This document shows positions 18,776 through 28,663 of a stretch of DNA of 64,000 nt, piece after piece. Below the pieces are notes generated by a model that searched no databases, was not told the origin of the DNA, and saw only the letters and a list, made by a program, of their open reading frames with translations. Origin of the DNA: an uncultured Planctomycetota bacterium (GTDB taxonomy: Bacteria; Planctomycetota; Phycisphaerae; UBA1845; Fen-1342); contig CAADGL010000013.1 in assembly GCA_900696525.1 (NCBI GenBank), forward strand, positions 1 through 64,000, written 5' to 3'. Position 1 is the stretch's first letter; each line of letters begins with the position of its first letter. Both the position numbers and the translations under genes were made by a program.

Positions 18776-20077
18776 CTACTCGATCGGCGCCAGGCGGATG
18801 TTGCGGAAGTGGATCTCCGCGCCCTCCGATTGCAGCGCGATCTTGCCCGCGATCTCCTGCACGTCCCAGGCCCGGTTCAGCTCCTCGCCGTTGACGATCA
18901 GGATCACGTCGCCGCGGTCGACGATGATCTCGTACTCGTTCCACTCCCCCACCGGCCGCTCGGCCATGTGCGTTTTCTTGGTGTTGCGGCCGCTCAGCCG
19001 CGCGGGATCGGTCTTCATCGGGAACTCGTCGATGTTCCAGAAATCGCCCGCGTTCTCGCTCTGGAGCTGGGCCTCGACGGATTTGGGCCAGACCTTGTCC
19101 GGCGGCTGGACGCGCAGCAGGACGCCGCTGTTGCCGGCCTGCCGCGTCACGGGGCTGAAGCGCCATTCGAGCTTGAGCACGAAGTTCTTGTAGTCCTTCT
19201 CGGTGCGGATGTAGCCGGCCGGCACGCCCTTGCAGACCAGCACGCCGTCCTTGTCCACGTGCCAGACGTCCTCCATCTTCGCGCCCTCGGGCAAGGTCGC
19301 CGTCCAGCCGCTCAGGTCCTTGCCGTTGAACAGCGCGATCTCCTTCGGCATCTGCGCTGAGGGAGACAGGTCGCGAATCCTGATGTTGCGGAACCAGACC
19401 GCGTCGCCGTGGTCCTGCAAGCAGATGCGCCCGCGCCGCGCCGCGCCGAAGCCGCTGAACGCCGCGAACTTGCTCCGCCCCACGCGCTGCTTCCAGTCGT
19501 CGCCGTCGATGCGGCAATCGACGACCTTCACCCCGTTCACCCAGTGCCGGAGCTGCCCGTCGCGCAGCAGGATCCGTCCCTGGTTGAACTCCCCCGCCGG
19601 CCGCAACGCCTTGCCCGCCGACGGCGCATGCAGGTCGAACACCGCGCCGGCGGACTGCGCGTCGGTGGCGGCGACGCCCGCGCCAGCGTCGTCGAGGATC
19701 TGGAACTCCGGTCCGCTCTGCCAGGGCGCGTCGTGCCTCTCCGTCACGCGGTACATCACGCCGCTGTTGCCCTTGTCCGCCACGCGCCACTCGAACAGCA
19801 GCTCGAAATCGCCGTACTCGTCGTTCGTCACGATGTCGCCGCCCCCCATGCCGGGCAGGCACATCAGCGCCCCGTTCTCGATCTTCCAGCCGTGCATCGG
19901 GAAGGTCTGCTGCTTGTAGCCGCGCCATCCCGCCGGGCTCTTCCCGTCGAACAGCAGCTTCCAGCCCGCGGCGCGCTCGGCGGCGGTCAGCCCGTCAGAC
20001 GCGAATCCCGGCCAGGCCAGCAACCAGACCAGCGACGCCAGCCACAACGCCCTCGACCTCAGCCACCACGTGCGCAT
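18776..20077 (-). CDS. Secreted protein with two tandem DUF1080 domains
   Basis: This 433-residue protein has an N-terminal signal peptide and two consecutive DUF1080 (3-keto-disaccharide hydrolase, concanavalin-like) domains. The first starts at WKLLFDGKSPAGW and the second at IALFNGKDLSGW. Paired motifs such as NSGVMYRV and NSGVLLRV mark the duplication. The family is strongly expanded in Planctomycetes and acts on oxidised sugars or related glycans outside the cytoplasm. The stop codon touches the start of the PhzF-like gene. Confidence 0.88.
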   Translation of the reverse strand: MRTWWLRSRALWLASLVWLLAWPGFASDGLTAAERAAGWKLLFDGKSPAGWRGYKQQTFPMHGWKIENGALMCLPGMGGGDIVTNDEYGDFELLFEWRVADKGNSGVMYRVTERHDAPWQSGPEFQILDDAGAGVAATDAQSAGAVFDLHAPSAGKALRPAGEFNQGRILLRDGQLRHWVNGVKVVDCRIDGDDWKQRVGRSKFAAFSGFGAARRGRICLQDHGDAVWFRNIRIRDLSPSAQMPKEIALFNGKDLSGWTATLPEGAKMEDVWHVDKDGVLVCKGVPAGYIRTEKDYKNFVLKLEWRFSPVTRQAGNSGVLLRVQPPDKVWPKSVEAQLQSENAGDFWNIDEFPMKTDPARLSGRNTKKTHMAERPVGEWNEYEIIVDRGDVILIVNGEELNRAWDVQEIAGKIALQSEGAEIHFRNIRLAPIE

Positions 20078-20201
20078 GCTCGTTCTCCTGGCGAGCGGCG
20101 CCGGGCGCGCCGCCGAAAGCCGCGCCGCCGACGCTCATCATCGCCACTGCCCGGCGGCGGGGCAATGGCACGACGCTGTTGACGAAGAAAAGCCACGTCA
20201 T

Positions 20202-20225
20202 AGCCGGGCTGTCCCCGGCCCGGCT
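20202..20225. repeat. Short hairpin repeat H, copy 1
   Basis: AGCCGGGC and GCCCGGCT form a perfect 8-bp stem around an 8-base loop containing TGTCCCC. A near-identical hairpin is at 23595-23614. Both copies lie within about 90 bases of a copy of dispersed repeat R, so the two may belong to one composite element. Confidence 0.75.
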
Positions 20226-20241
20226 CTGCTCGCTTCTTCTC

Positions 20242-20275
20242 GATCCGAGCCGCGCCCGTGAGGAAGCGGTTGCGC
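20242..20275 (-). repeat. Dispersed repeat R, copy 2
   Basis: This is an inverted copy of the sequence described at 2025-2061, intact from GATCCGAG to TTGCGC. It is one of two copies in tandem with a 47-base period in the gap between the DUF1080 gene and the rRNA methyltransferase-like gene. Confidence 0.85.
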
Positions 20276-20288
20276 CAGGCGATCCTCC

Positions 20289-20322
20289 GATCCGAACCGC
20301 GCCCGTGAGGAAGCGGTTGCGC
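20289..20322 (-). repeat. Dispersed repeat R, copy 3
   Basis: This is a second inverted copy, with one base changed (GATCCGAA). It ends exactly one base before the stop codon of the methyltransferase gene, so it forms the immediate 3' flank of that gene. Confidence 0.85.
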
Positions 20323-21441
20323 TCAATCCAGCCAGGCCCATAGCGATTTCGCGTAGTCCGGATCGCCGCGGAAGTCCGCCGGCAACGCGGGCGCTTCCGT
20401 TGCGCGCCGCAGGCGCCGGCCCGCGGCGCTGCGGCCGGCGGCAGCGAGCCGCTCGGGCGTCGTGCCGCGATGGTTGCAGCACAGCAGCAGGATGCCCTCG
20501 CGATCCAGCAGCTCCACGGCGCCCCGCACGAGGCGATCAAGATCGCGCTCGATCGAGAACACCCGCCGCGAGTGCTTCTGCCGCGAGAACGTCGGCGGAT
20601 CGAGAATCACCAGATCAAAGCGGCGGTTCTGCCGCGCGGCGCGCTTGTAGTAATCGAAGACGTCCGAACAGACGAACTCCATCTGCCGCGATTCGAGCGC
20701 GGCTTGACCGGCGGGCCGGTTCGCCAGCAGGTTCCGCCGGCCCCAGTCCAGGAACTTGCGCGAGAGGTCGACGCTGACGATCTCCGCCGCGCCCCCCGCC
20801 AGCGCCGCGACGGAGAATGCACAGGTGTACGCGAAGAGGTTGAGCACGCGCCGGCCCTCGGCGCGGCGGCGGACGAGCGCGCGGTTGTCGCGGTGTTCGA
20901 GGAACAGCCCGGTGGAGTAGCCGTCGTAAGGCCGCACGATCAGGCGCAGCCCGTCCTCGTCGATGACGATCTCGGGCGGCGCCGCGGCGCCGATCCAAGG
21001 CGTCGGATCGGTGAGCTGCGCTTCGAGCCGGGCCAGCGCCGCACTGCGGTCGCGCGGAAAGGTCTTGCGATAAACAGCGCCGGCGCCGAGCTGCGCCGCG
21101 AGGCGTTCGCACACGGGCCGCAGCGCCTCGGAGCCGGCGCACAGGCGGCCCTCGTGAAGCTGCGCGATCAGCACCGGGCCCAGGCGCTCGATCACCAGAC
21201 CGTCGAGCCCGTCGCCGCGGTCGTTCACCAGCCGCAGCGCCGCTAGCCGCGGCAGCAGATCCGCCCGCCGGCGCAGGGCGCGCCCCACGAGTTCGTCGAT
21301 CTGCTCGGGCTGGAGCTCGGCGGGCAAGCGGTGTTCCGCGCGAAGGGGCGCAGCGGCGCCCGGCGTTCGCCCGGCTGCGCCACTCCGCGGGCGCGTCGCG
21401 TCGCCGGCGAACGCGGACAGATTACCCGTGATCGCCGGCAA
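20323..21441 (-). CDS. RlmI/RlmK-like class I SAM methyltransferase
   Basis: This is a predicted cytosolic RNA methyltransferase of the RlmI/RlmK group, which methylates 23S rRNA bases. SAM-binding motif I is LNLFAYTCAFSVAAL, an acidic motif II follows (IVSVDLSRKF), and motif IV is DPPTFSR. The N-terminal PUA domain usual in RlmI is not obvious. The frame begins with a TTG at 21441 and the true start is uncertain; a start near 21330 is also possible. The target base is inferred from family only. Confidence 0.82.
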   Translation of the reverse strand: MPAITGNLSAFAGDATRPRSGAAGRTPGAAAPLRAEHRLPAELQPEQIDELVGRALRRRADLLPRLAALRLVNDRGDGLDGLVIERLGPVLIAQLHEGRLCAGSEALRPVCERLAAQLGAGAVYRKTFPRDRSAALARLEAQLTDPTPWIGAAAPPEIVIDEDGLRLIVRPYDGYSTGLFLEHRDNRALVRRRAEGRRVLNLFAYTCAFSVAALAGGAAEIVSVDLSRKFLDWGRRNLLANRPAGQAALESRQMEFVCSDVFDYYKRAARQNRRFDLVILDPPTFSRQKHSRRVFSIERDLDRLVRGAVELLDREGILLLCCNHRGTTPERLAAAGRSAAGRRLRRATEAPALPADFRGDPDYAKSLWAWLD

Positions 21442-21495
21442 GCGCGGCGCCGATTGCCTCGGGCCGCATTCGAGCCGTCCCCATCCGAACGGCCG

Positions 21496-22653
21496 TCAGA
21501 ATGGGCGGAAGTTGAAACGCCGCCCCTCGCCGAGCGGCACGACGACCACGCGCCGGTCGCTGTTCACGAAGATGATGCGTTGCCCGCGAATCTGCGCCTG
21601 CCCGGCGCGGCCGTTCGCCGGGAACTCGCCGAGCACGTCGGAGGCGCCGGCGGCGGCATAGCGGCGGATGACGAGGCGCACGCTGCCGTTGCCGCGAACG
21701 ATGCGCTCCTGCGTGACGAAGAAGTCGTCGCTGGCGCCGCGCACCTGCCCCTGAACCGCGTCGGCCCAGAGGCGCGTCGTGCCCTCGCGGATGTCATACG
21801 CCCAGACGCGCTCGACGCCGCCCGAGATCGCGTCCGTCCAGACCACGAAGTTGTCGGTCAGGAAGACGCTCGCCGGGGTTCGCACGCCGCGCGCCAGCTC
21901 CGTCCCGATGTCGCGCGCCAGGTCGCGCAGCAGCACGACCGCCTCGCCCTGGTCGTCGGCGATGTAGGCCAGCCGGCGGTCGCGCAGGTCAAACGCGTGA
22001 ATCAGCGCCTCGGAGAACTCGCGCTGCGAGCCGTCGGCCAGGTCCACGACGATCAGCCGCGCGCCGGCGCCGCCCACCACGCCGATCGCCAGCAACTCGC
22101 CGCTCAGGTGCAGGTCGAGCACGTACTCGCCCGGCGCCGCTTCGTAGACGACGCGGTCGCCGGCAATGAACAGCCCGCCGACGACGACCTGCATGCGCGG
22201 CCCGCCGGCGCCGGCGCCGATGACCTGCACGAACGCGACGTCCTCGCCGTTCGTCGTCAGGCCGAAGAAGGTGTTGCCCGGCACGAGCGGGCGCAGCAGC
22301 GTCCGCACGCCGTTCTGGTGCATGTACAGGTTGCTCGGTCCCAGCAGCCCGGGCAGCACGATGTCGTTCGTCGGGCCCGGGAAGCGGATCAGCGTGTCGC
22401 CGAGGTTCGTCGCGTAGAACACGCGCGTGCTGTCGCCGCCGATCACCACCGGATACGGGTCGTTGCCGAACGGGTTCGCGACCGCGCCCTCGACCGCGTT
22501 CTGCGCCTCGTTCACGAACTCGTTGATCGGAGCCAAAACGCCCGCCGGATCGAACGGCGAAGTCAGTGTGCACCCCGCCTGAAGAAGCGCCGCGCCCGCA
22601 AGCACGGCCGCCAGCGCCCCGGGCTGACGGCGAGCGCCAGAGTTTCTTGTCAT
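21496..22653 (-). CDS. Predicted lipoprotein with beta-propeller-like repeats
   Basis: This 385-residue protein has a lipoprotein signal (LLQAGC, cysteine near residue 28). Successive strands resemble WD/TolB-type propeller blades, with recurring segments such as VFYATNLG, VAFVQVIG, LAYIADD and FVVWTDA. I cannot name a family. GGGAGGA precedes the ATG at 22653. It is likely exposed in the periplasm and may bind or display something rather than act as an enzyme. Confidence 0.65.
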   Translation of the reverse strand: MTRNSGARRQPGALAAVLAGAALLQAGCTLTSPFDPAGVLAPINEFVNEAQNAVEGAVANPFGNDPYPVVIGGDSTRVFYATNLGDTLIRFPGPTNDIVLPGLLGPSNLYMHQNGVRTLLRPLVPGNTFFGLTTNGEDVAFVQVIGAGAGGPRMQVVVGGLFIAGDRVVYEAAPGEYVLDLHLSGELLAIGVVGGAGARLIVVDLADGSQREFSEALIHAFDLRDRRLAYIADDQGEAVVLLRDLARDIGTELARGVRTPASVFLTDNFVVWTDAISGGVERVWAYDIREGTTRLWADAVQGQVRGASDDFFVTQERIVRGNGSVRLVIRRYAAAGASDVLGEFPANGRAGQAQIRGQRIIFVNSDRRVVVVPLGEGRRFNFRPF

Positions 22654-22945
22654 GTCCGTTCCTCCCGTGCAGTCCCTAGAGCCGTTGCGAACACGCGTTG
22701 CCGAATGCCCCAGCGCCCCGGCCGACGCGCGGTGAGAACGAGTCGATACGCGAGGACACAAGGCCCCCGGCTGAACCCTATTATGCCGCCGCGCGTCAAG
22801 CCCCGCTGTGTCCTGCCGGCGCCGCCGCAAACGCGCACGCCGCCGACGCGCTGTTGCCCCGCCGCTGATTTCGGCGAGAATGCGGACTTTCGGCGGCGCG
22901 CGCGTTTGCGGCGGCACCGCCCAGGGCATGCCGAAGGAGCCTCTG

Positions 22946-23545
22946 ATGCCGCGTTCCGCGTTTCTGTCGCCGCGTCTTGTCCTCGCAGCCCTCGCCGTCG
23001 CGGGCGTCACCGCGCTCGCCGTCGCGACCGCGGCCATCACGCCCGTGCCCGTCGCGGCCCAGTCCGCGAATGCGACACCGCCCGCAACGCCCGCTTCGCA
23101 GCCGGCGGCGGCCGCACCGGCGATGTCGCGCATTGAGCTCGAGCGCCGCTTGGCCGAGACGCTGCACAACGCGACGCTGAAGGGCGCGTGGCAGATGACG
23201 CGCTTCGACGAGCACGGCAAACCCGCCACGCTTGGCGAACCCAGCCGCGAGAACTACACGATTCAATCGGCGCGCAAGGACGAGGGCGACTTCTGGATCA
23301 TCACCGCTCGCATCCAGTTCGGCGAGCGAGACGTCACGCTCCCGGTGCGCGTCCGCGTGCTGTGGGCCGGCGACACGCCCATCCTCACGCTCGACGACCT
23401 CGAGCTGCCGCTGCTCGGGAAATACTCGGCACGCGTCATGATCCACCGCGATTTCTACAGCGGAACATGGTTCGGCGCCGGTTACGGCGGCGTGATGTGC
23501 GGGCAGATCGTACGCGAGGCCGCCGAGGCCGGGCCGCGTCCGTGA
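22946..23545 (+). CDS. Secreted protein of unknown function
   Basis: This 199-residue protein has a long hydrophobic signal or anchor (about 8-38), an Ala/Pro-rich linker and a compact C-terminal domain of about 140 residues that I do not recognise. The ATG at 22946 follows AAGGAGCC with good spacing, which decides the start over the ATG at 22928. The C-terminal region (FYSGTWFGAGYGGVMCG) is glycine-rich. It stands between divergent and unrelated genes. Confidence 0.7.
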   Translation: MPRSAFLSPRLVLAALAVAGVTALAVATAAITPVPVAAQSANATPPATPASQPAAAAPAMSRIELERRLAETLHNATLKGAWQMTRFDEHGKPATLGEPSRENYTIQSARKDEGDFWIITARIQFGERDVTLPVRVRVLWAGDTPILTLDDLELPLLGKYSARVMIHRDFYSGTWFGAGYGGVMCGQIVREAAEAGPRP

Positions 23546-23594
23546 TCCGGGGCCGCGCGCCTCAAGGCGCGGCTGAGATCGAGCAAGAGCAGAG

Positions 23595-23614
23595 CCGGGC
23601 TGTCCCCAGCCCGG
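23595..23614. repeat. Short hairpin repeat H, copy 2
   Basis: CCGGGCT and AGCCCGG form a 7-bp stem around GTCCCC. The sequence matches copy 1 at 20202-20225 apart from one base in the right arm. It precedes copy 4 of dispersed repeat R by about 50 bases. Confidence 0.75.
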
Positions 23615-23662
23615 AACAGCGGAGGCTGTTGCATGAACCGTCAGAACACGCGAGGACCTCTG

Positions 23663-23699
23663 GCGCAACCGCTTCCTCACGGGCGCGGCTCGGATCATG
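23663..23699 (+). repeat. Dispersed repeat R, copy 4
   Basis: This direct copy of the repeat at 2025-2061 ends in CGGATCATG. That final ATG (23697-23699) is also the start codon of the MobA-like gene, so the repeat supplies that gene's translation start and its upstream context. Confidence 0.85.
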
Positions 23700-24422
23700 C
23701 AAAACGACTCAACTAGTGCGCCCGCAGCGCAGCGGTCCGACGTAATCGCCGGCGTGCTCGTCGGCGGCGCCGGCCGCCGCATGGGCCGCCCGAAGGCTCT
23801 GCTGCCTCATCCGGCCGGCGGGACGTTCGTCGAGCACGTCGTGGTCGTCGCGTCGCCGCTTGTTAGCGAAGTCGTCCTGCTCGGCCCCCCAGCCACCCAG
23901 CCGCCGCAGAGCCCCTCGCCGGCCTTGCCCGGCGTGCCGCTCGTGCCCGATGCGCCCGGCGGCGGCGGGCCGCTGGCCGGACTTTGCAGCCTGCTGCGGC
24001 GCGCCGGAGACCGCTGGGCGCTGCTGCTGGCGTGCGACCTGCCGCTGCTGGGAAGCGAGACGCTCACGGCGCTCCTGGCCGCTGTGCGGTCCGACGTTGA
24101 TGCGGTCGCCTACCTCCGGACCGCGACTGGCGACGCCGGTTCGGCCCCGGCGGCGGGCGGCCGCGCTGGCGACGCCAGCGCGCCGCCGCCGGCGCTACTC
24201 CCAGCCTATCACGCGTGCTGTGCCGCGTATCACCCGCGCGTCATGGCGGCGGCGGAGGCGGAGCTGCGCCGCGGCGCGGCAATGCAGGCGCTGCTGCGAC
24301 GGGTGCGGCTGCGCGCGCTGGAGCCCGACGCGCAGATCGAGCGGCAGTTGACGAACGTCAATACGCCGGAAGAGGCCACGGAGTTGGCCGCGACGTGGCG
24401 GCGCGAGCCCGGCGGCGCGTGA
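23697..24422 (+). CDS. MobA-like nucleotidyltransferase
   Basis: This 241-residue protein has the GT-A nucleotidyltransferase fold of the MobA/MocA group. It carries the glycine-rich nucleotide loop with lysine (LVGGAGRRMGRPKALLP), PDAPGGGGPLAGL, and the metal-binding ACDLPLL. MobA attaches GMP to molybdopterin; MocA uses CTP. No other cofactor genes are nearby, so the substrate is inferred. A disordered Ala/Gly/Pro insertion near residue 145-165 is unusual. The start codon lies in repeat R and has no clear ribosome-binding site. Confidence 0.8.
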   Translation: MQNDSTSAPAAQRSDVIAGVLVGGAGRRMGRPKALLPHPAGGTFVEHVVVVASPLVSEVVLLGPPATQPPQSPSPALPGVPLVPDAPGGGGPLAGLCSLLRRAGDRWALLLACDLPLLGSETLTALLAAVRSDVDAVAYLRTATGDAGSAPAAGGRAGDASAPPPALLPAYHACCAAYHPRVMAAAEAELRRGAAMQALLRRVRLRALEPDAQIERQLTNVNTPEEATELAATWRREPGGA

Positions 24423-24447
24423 CCGCCCGGCGCGGCGGTCGGCGCGG

Positions 24448-25575
24448 TCAGGGCACGACAAACCCCGGGCCGACCTGGGTCATGCCTTCGATGATGGCGC
24501 CGCTCTTGATGCGCGTGCCGGTCGGATACCAGTATCCCGGCTCGCGCGAGGCGCGGTCGGAAAGGCGTTTGACGTGGCCGTCGAAGAACAGGGCGTTCAT
24601 CTGGCCGAGGTTGTCGCGCACGGTTGACGTGACACGGCCGCGGGCCGAGCAGCCGTGACGATACGACAGCGCGAGGTTCTGTCCCTGGCCCGGCTGGTTG
24701 TAGGTGACGGTCCCGCCGTCCCACCAGGTCTTGCTGCCCTGCTTGGCGCCCCAGGCCGTTCCGCCTGACCACCACGCTCCGGCGCAGGTGAAAGAGCCGT
24801 AGTCGCCCGGGGTGGGAGCGACGTCGTGGTCCAGGTCGCCTCCGGCGGGGAGATAGCGCGTGCCGTCGGCGGCGGCGATCTTGCGGGCGGCGTCACTGCC
24901 GACGCGCGTCAGCTTCGACACGTAGTCGGGCGTCAGCGCCTCCCAGTTCACCCGATGGTTGTTATTGCCGTCGAAGCCGGAGACGCAGGTCTCGGGGTAG
25001 ATGTTCTGAAGACTGCCCTTGTTCTTGCCCAGGACGATGCTCCGCTGCTTTTCACCCCAGTGCTGGAACCAGACCGACTGGAGATAGCTGATCGCGCGGA
25101 AGGGAGCCAGCGGCCGGAAATCCAGCACGTCCGGCGGCGGCTGATAGATGACCGAGTCGATGTTGTACTGCGACGGGCACGCGAACTCGTTCTGGACGCG
25201 AACAAATCGCTCGGCGCGATTCCGGCCGAGATCGGCACTGTCCATGCGCAGCAGCGGCGATATCCAGTCGTACGTCTGCACCGGCCACTGGTGGTTCTGC
25301 CGCAGGATCTGGGCGTTGAACACCCCGCGATACTCAGACAGCGCCACGCCCGTGGTATTAACGCCCGGCAGCCAGTCGGCGTTCTCGGTCGCGTAGGCGT
25401 GCAGGCCGTTCCCGAGAGAGCGCAGCAGCACGCCGCAGCGCGCGGCGCGCGCCCCCTCGCGCGCGCAGGTGAGGCTCGGCAGCATGATCGACATGAGCAA
25501 CGCGATGATCGCCACGACGACCAGCAACTCGATCAGCGTAAAAGCCCCGCGCCGACCGCTCACCGCATTTGACAT
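24448..25575 (-). CDS. Type IV prepilin-like N-methylation domain protein
   Basis: This 375-residue protein has a classical prepilin leader and helix (GRRGAFTLIELLVVVAIIALL), cleaved after the G before AFTLIE. It belongs to the large planctomycete family of pseudopilin-like proteins. Near the end is a FFDGHV motif, the H-x9-DG-like hallmark of that family. A GGAGAG site precedes the ATG. The gene downstream at 25595 is actually upstream on this strand and could be co-transcribed. Role in surface structures is inferred. Confidence 0.85.
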   Translation of the reverse strand: MSNAVSGRRGAFTLIELLVVVAIIALLMSIMLPSLTCAREGARAARCGVLLRSLGNGLHAYATENADWLPGVNTTGVALSEYRGVFNAQILRQNHQWPVQTYDWISPLLRMDSADLGRNRAERFVRVQNEFACPSQYNIDSVIYQPPPDVLDFRPLAPFRAISYLQSVWFQHWGEKQRSIVLGKNKGSLQNIYPETCVSGFDGNNNHRVNWEALTPDYVSKLTRVGSDAARKIAAADGTRYLPAGGDLDHDVAPTPGDYGSFTCAGAWWSGGTAWGAKQGSKTWWDGGTVTYNQPGQGQNLALSYRHGCSARGRVTSTVRDNLGQMNALFFDGHVKRLSDRASREPGYWYPTGTRIKSGAIIEGMTQVGPGFVVP

Positions 25576-25594
25576 GCCAGACTCTCCTCGCGTC

Positions 25595-25936
25595 TCATCC
25601 GCGCCTGACGACGCCGGTCTTCGGATCGACGCACTTGTTCAGGTCCCTCAGACCCTCGAGGGCTCCCAGGGCCCGCGCCTGAACGCGGACCGCGCCGTCG
25701 TCGCCGATCTCCGCCGGCATCAGCGTGTCGCGCCCGGTCTCCGGATTGCGGCCCGGGTAGATGGCGATCGAGCCGCGCTTCACGTCGAACAGCTTGCCCG
25801 TCTCCACGCACACGACCTTGACCGTGCCCGAAACCACCGGGCGCTCGCGCCCGCGAAACCAGAACAGCCCCACCGCCGCGACCAGGGCCACGACGATCAC
25901 CGCGATCTTGATCTGCTTGGCGGTCGATGCCGACAT
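25595..25936 (-). CDS. Small single-pass membrane protein of unknown function
   Basis: This 113-residue protein has an N-terminal membrane segment (about 10-27) and an extracytoplasmic domain of roughly 80 residues. Its sequence VSGTVKVVCVETGKLF suggests a small beta domain. It ends 19 bases before the start of the prepilin-like gene on the same strand, so the pair is probably an operon. No family was recognised. Confidence 0.6.
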   Translation of the reverse strand: MSASTAKQIKIAVIVVALVAAVGLFWFRGRERPVVSGTVKVVCVETGKLFDVKRGSIAIYPGRNPETGRDTLMPAEIGDDGAVRVQARALGALEGLRDLNKCVDPKTGVVRRG

Positions 25937-26231
25937 GCGGCGGCACTGCCCTCTGCTCGCTTGCGAACGAATGCCGGTTCCAGAGGCCCTCGGGCCCAGG
26001 CCAATCGCCCAGGACCTGCGGCCCGCGAGGCCAAGCGCCGCGCCGGCGCATCGCCTTCGCCCCGCCGCACCGTTCGCGCGGCCAAAGCGCCTCTACCCCG
26101 CCCGCAGGATGTTACGCTGACAGTTTTAACAGACCGTTAAGACAGTGTACTGTTGAGCGCAGCGCTTCGCCAGTCGCGGGGACGAGACCTCTGCACTGGG
26201 GCAAGACGCCGGCGCAGGGCTGGGGGGCCGC
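25937..26231. other. Intergenic region with AT-rich dyads
   Basis: This 295-base gap lies upstream of the 25936 gene and beyond the 3' end of the sigma-54 regulator gene. It is ordinary GC-rich sequence except for a sharply AT-richer island at about 26110-26155, which carries two inverted repeats listed separately. No gene is evident. Confidence 0.55.
26126..26153. promoter_or_regulatory. Adjacent inverted repeats, possible operator
   Basis: TTAAC (26126-26130) and GTTAA (26136-26140) are inverted around AGACC. Directly beside them, ACAGT (26142-26146) and ACTGT (26149-26153) are inverted around GT. They lie in an AT-rich island about 190 bases upstream of the small membrane-protein gene. 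The form suits a transcription-factor site, but no factor is identified. Confidence 0.4.
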
Positions 26232-27590
<1,359 letters not shown>

Positions 27591-27641
27591 GCGCCAGACG
27601 AATCTATACCTTCCGGCCGGCGACGGGCAAGCGGCCGGGGG

Positions 27642-27670
27642 TTGCAAAACCAGAATGTTCGGTATATATT
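27642..27670 (+). promoter_or_regulatory. Sigma-70-like promoter of imuA
   Basis: TTGCAA (27642-27647) and TATATT (27665-27670) are separated by exactly 17 bases, close to the vegetative consensus and in an AT-rich island. Transcription would start near 27677, only about 15 bases before the ATG. That leaves little room for a ribosome-binding site, and none is seen. No obvious LexA-type palindrome was found here. Confidence 0.6.
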
Positions 27671-27691
27671 AGGGTGTGTGCCTGGTGCGTC

Positions 27692-28606
27692 ATGTTGAGC
27701 ACAGCGAAGCTACCTGCGGATCGCCGCTCAACCAAACGGGAAGAACCCCCTTTCCACGGACCGGAACGCCGCCCTCGCCGCGAAGTCGCCGCAACGCTGG
27801 AGCAGTTGCGCCGCCAGATCGAGCGGATCCAGTCGCACCGCAGAGGCGCCGTACGACGCTGCCCCTCCGGCCTGGCGGCGCTCGACCGGGCGCTCGGCGG
27901 CGGGTTCATTCTCGGCGGCCTGCACGAGCTGATCGCCGGCGCGGCGGGGGCGCCTACGCGAACGATCGCGCTCCTGGCCGCGCTGCGGGCACTGGCCGCG
28001 GACGGAGCGGTCCCGGCGTCGGAGGACGCCGTCGGACGGCCTGAGCGTTTGCAGCCGTGGCTGCTGTACATCGACGGGCTGGGCGATTTTTATCCTCCGG
28101 CCGCGGCGCAGCTCGGAATCCCGCTGGAGCGATTGCTCATCATCCGCGCGGCTCAGCCATCGGAGGCGCTCTGGGCCTGCGAGCAGGCGCTGCGCTGCCC
28201 GGCCGTGGCGGCGGTGATCGTCGCGCTGCCGCGGCCCATCGACGCGCACGCGTCACGGCGGCTGCAACTGGCGGCCGAGAGCGGCTCCGGGCTCGCCTTT
28301 CTTCTGCTGGATCGTTCGATGCGCAGGGGCGCCGCCGCCGTGACAAGCCGAGACTGCGGCGCCAGCGCCGGCGTCGGGGCCGGGGTCGGGGCGCCAAGTT
28401 TCGCGGTCAGTCGGCTGCGCATTACGCCGGCGGCGGATTCGGCCGTGTCCGGGGGGATGGGGTTTGGTGGATCTCGAACCGGGGCGTCCGTCGCTGATGA
28501 GGGCGAGGAGTACGTGCACGCGCGGCCGCCGCCGCTGCGGGCGTGGGTGGAGGTGCTGAAGCTGCGGGAGAGCGCCCCGGTGGCGCCGCTGCTGATCTCG
28601 CTGTAG
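27692..28606 (+). CDS. imuA: ImuA-like RecA-family protein (translesion mutagenesis)
   Basis: This 304-residue protein resembles ImuA. It has a RecA/SulA-like core (SGLAALDRALGGGFILGGLHELIAG, continuing to LLYIDGLGDFYPPAAAQLG) and lacks a normal Walker A lysine. ImuA acts with ImuB and DnaE2 in damage-induced mutagenesis. Here it is followed by a repeat block and rho, with no imuB or dnaE2 in the window. The C-terminal third carries low-complexity Gly/Ala sequence (GVGAGVGA). The ATG at 27692 follows the promoter closely. Confidence 0.72.
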   Translation: MLSTAKLPADRRSTKREEPPFHGPERRPRREVAATLEQLRRQIERIQSHRRGAVRRCPSGLAALDRALGGGFILGGLHELIAGAAGAPTRTIALLAALRALAADGAVPASEDAVGRPERLQPWLLYIDGLGDFYPPAAAQLGIPLERLLIIRAAQPSEALWACEQALRCPAVAAVIVALPRPIDAHASRRLQLAAESGSGLAFLLLDRSMRRGAAAVTSRDCGASAGVGAGVGAPSFAVSRLRITPAADSAVSGGMGFGGSRTGASVADEGEEYVHARPPPLRAWVEVLKLRESAPVAPLLISL

Positions 28607-28663
28607 TCGTCGCTCTGTCGGAGGCCGTTGCTCGCCTACCGCCAGCACGCGTACAAGCCGATA

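Noticed and set aside
27600..27692. LexA/SOS box upstream of imuA
   Set aside because: No palindrome matching known LexA motifs was found in the interval; only the promoter is supported.
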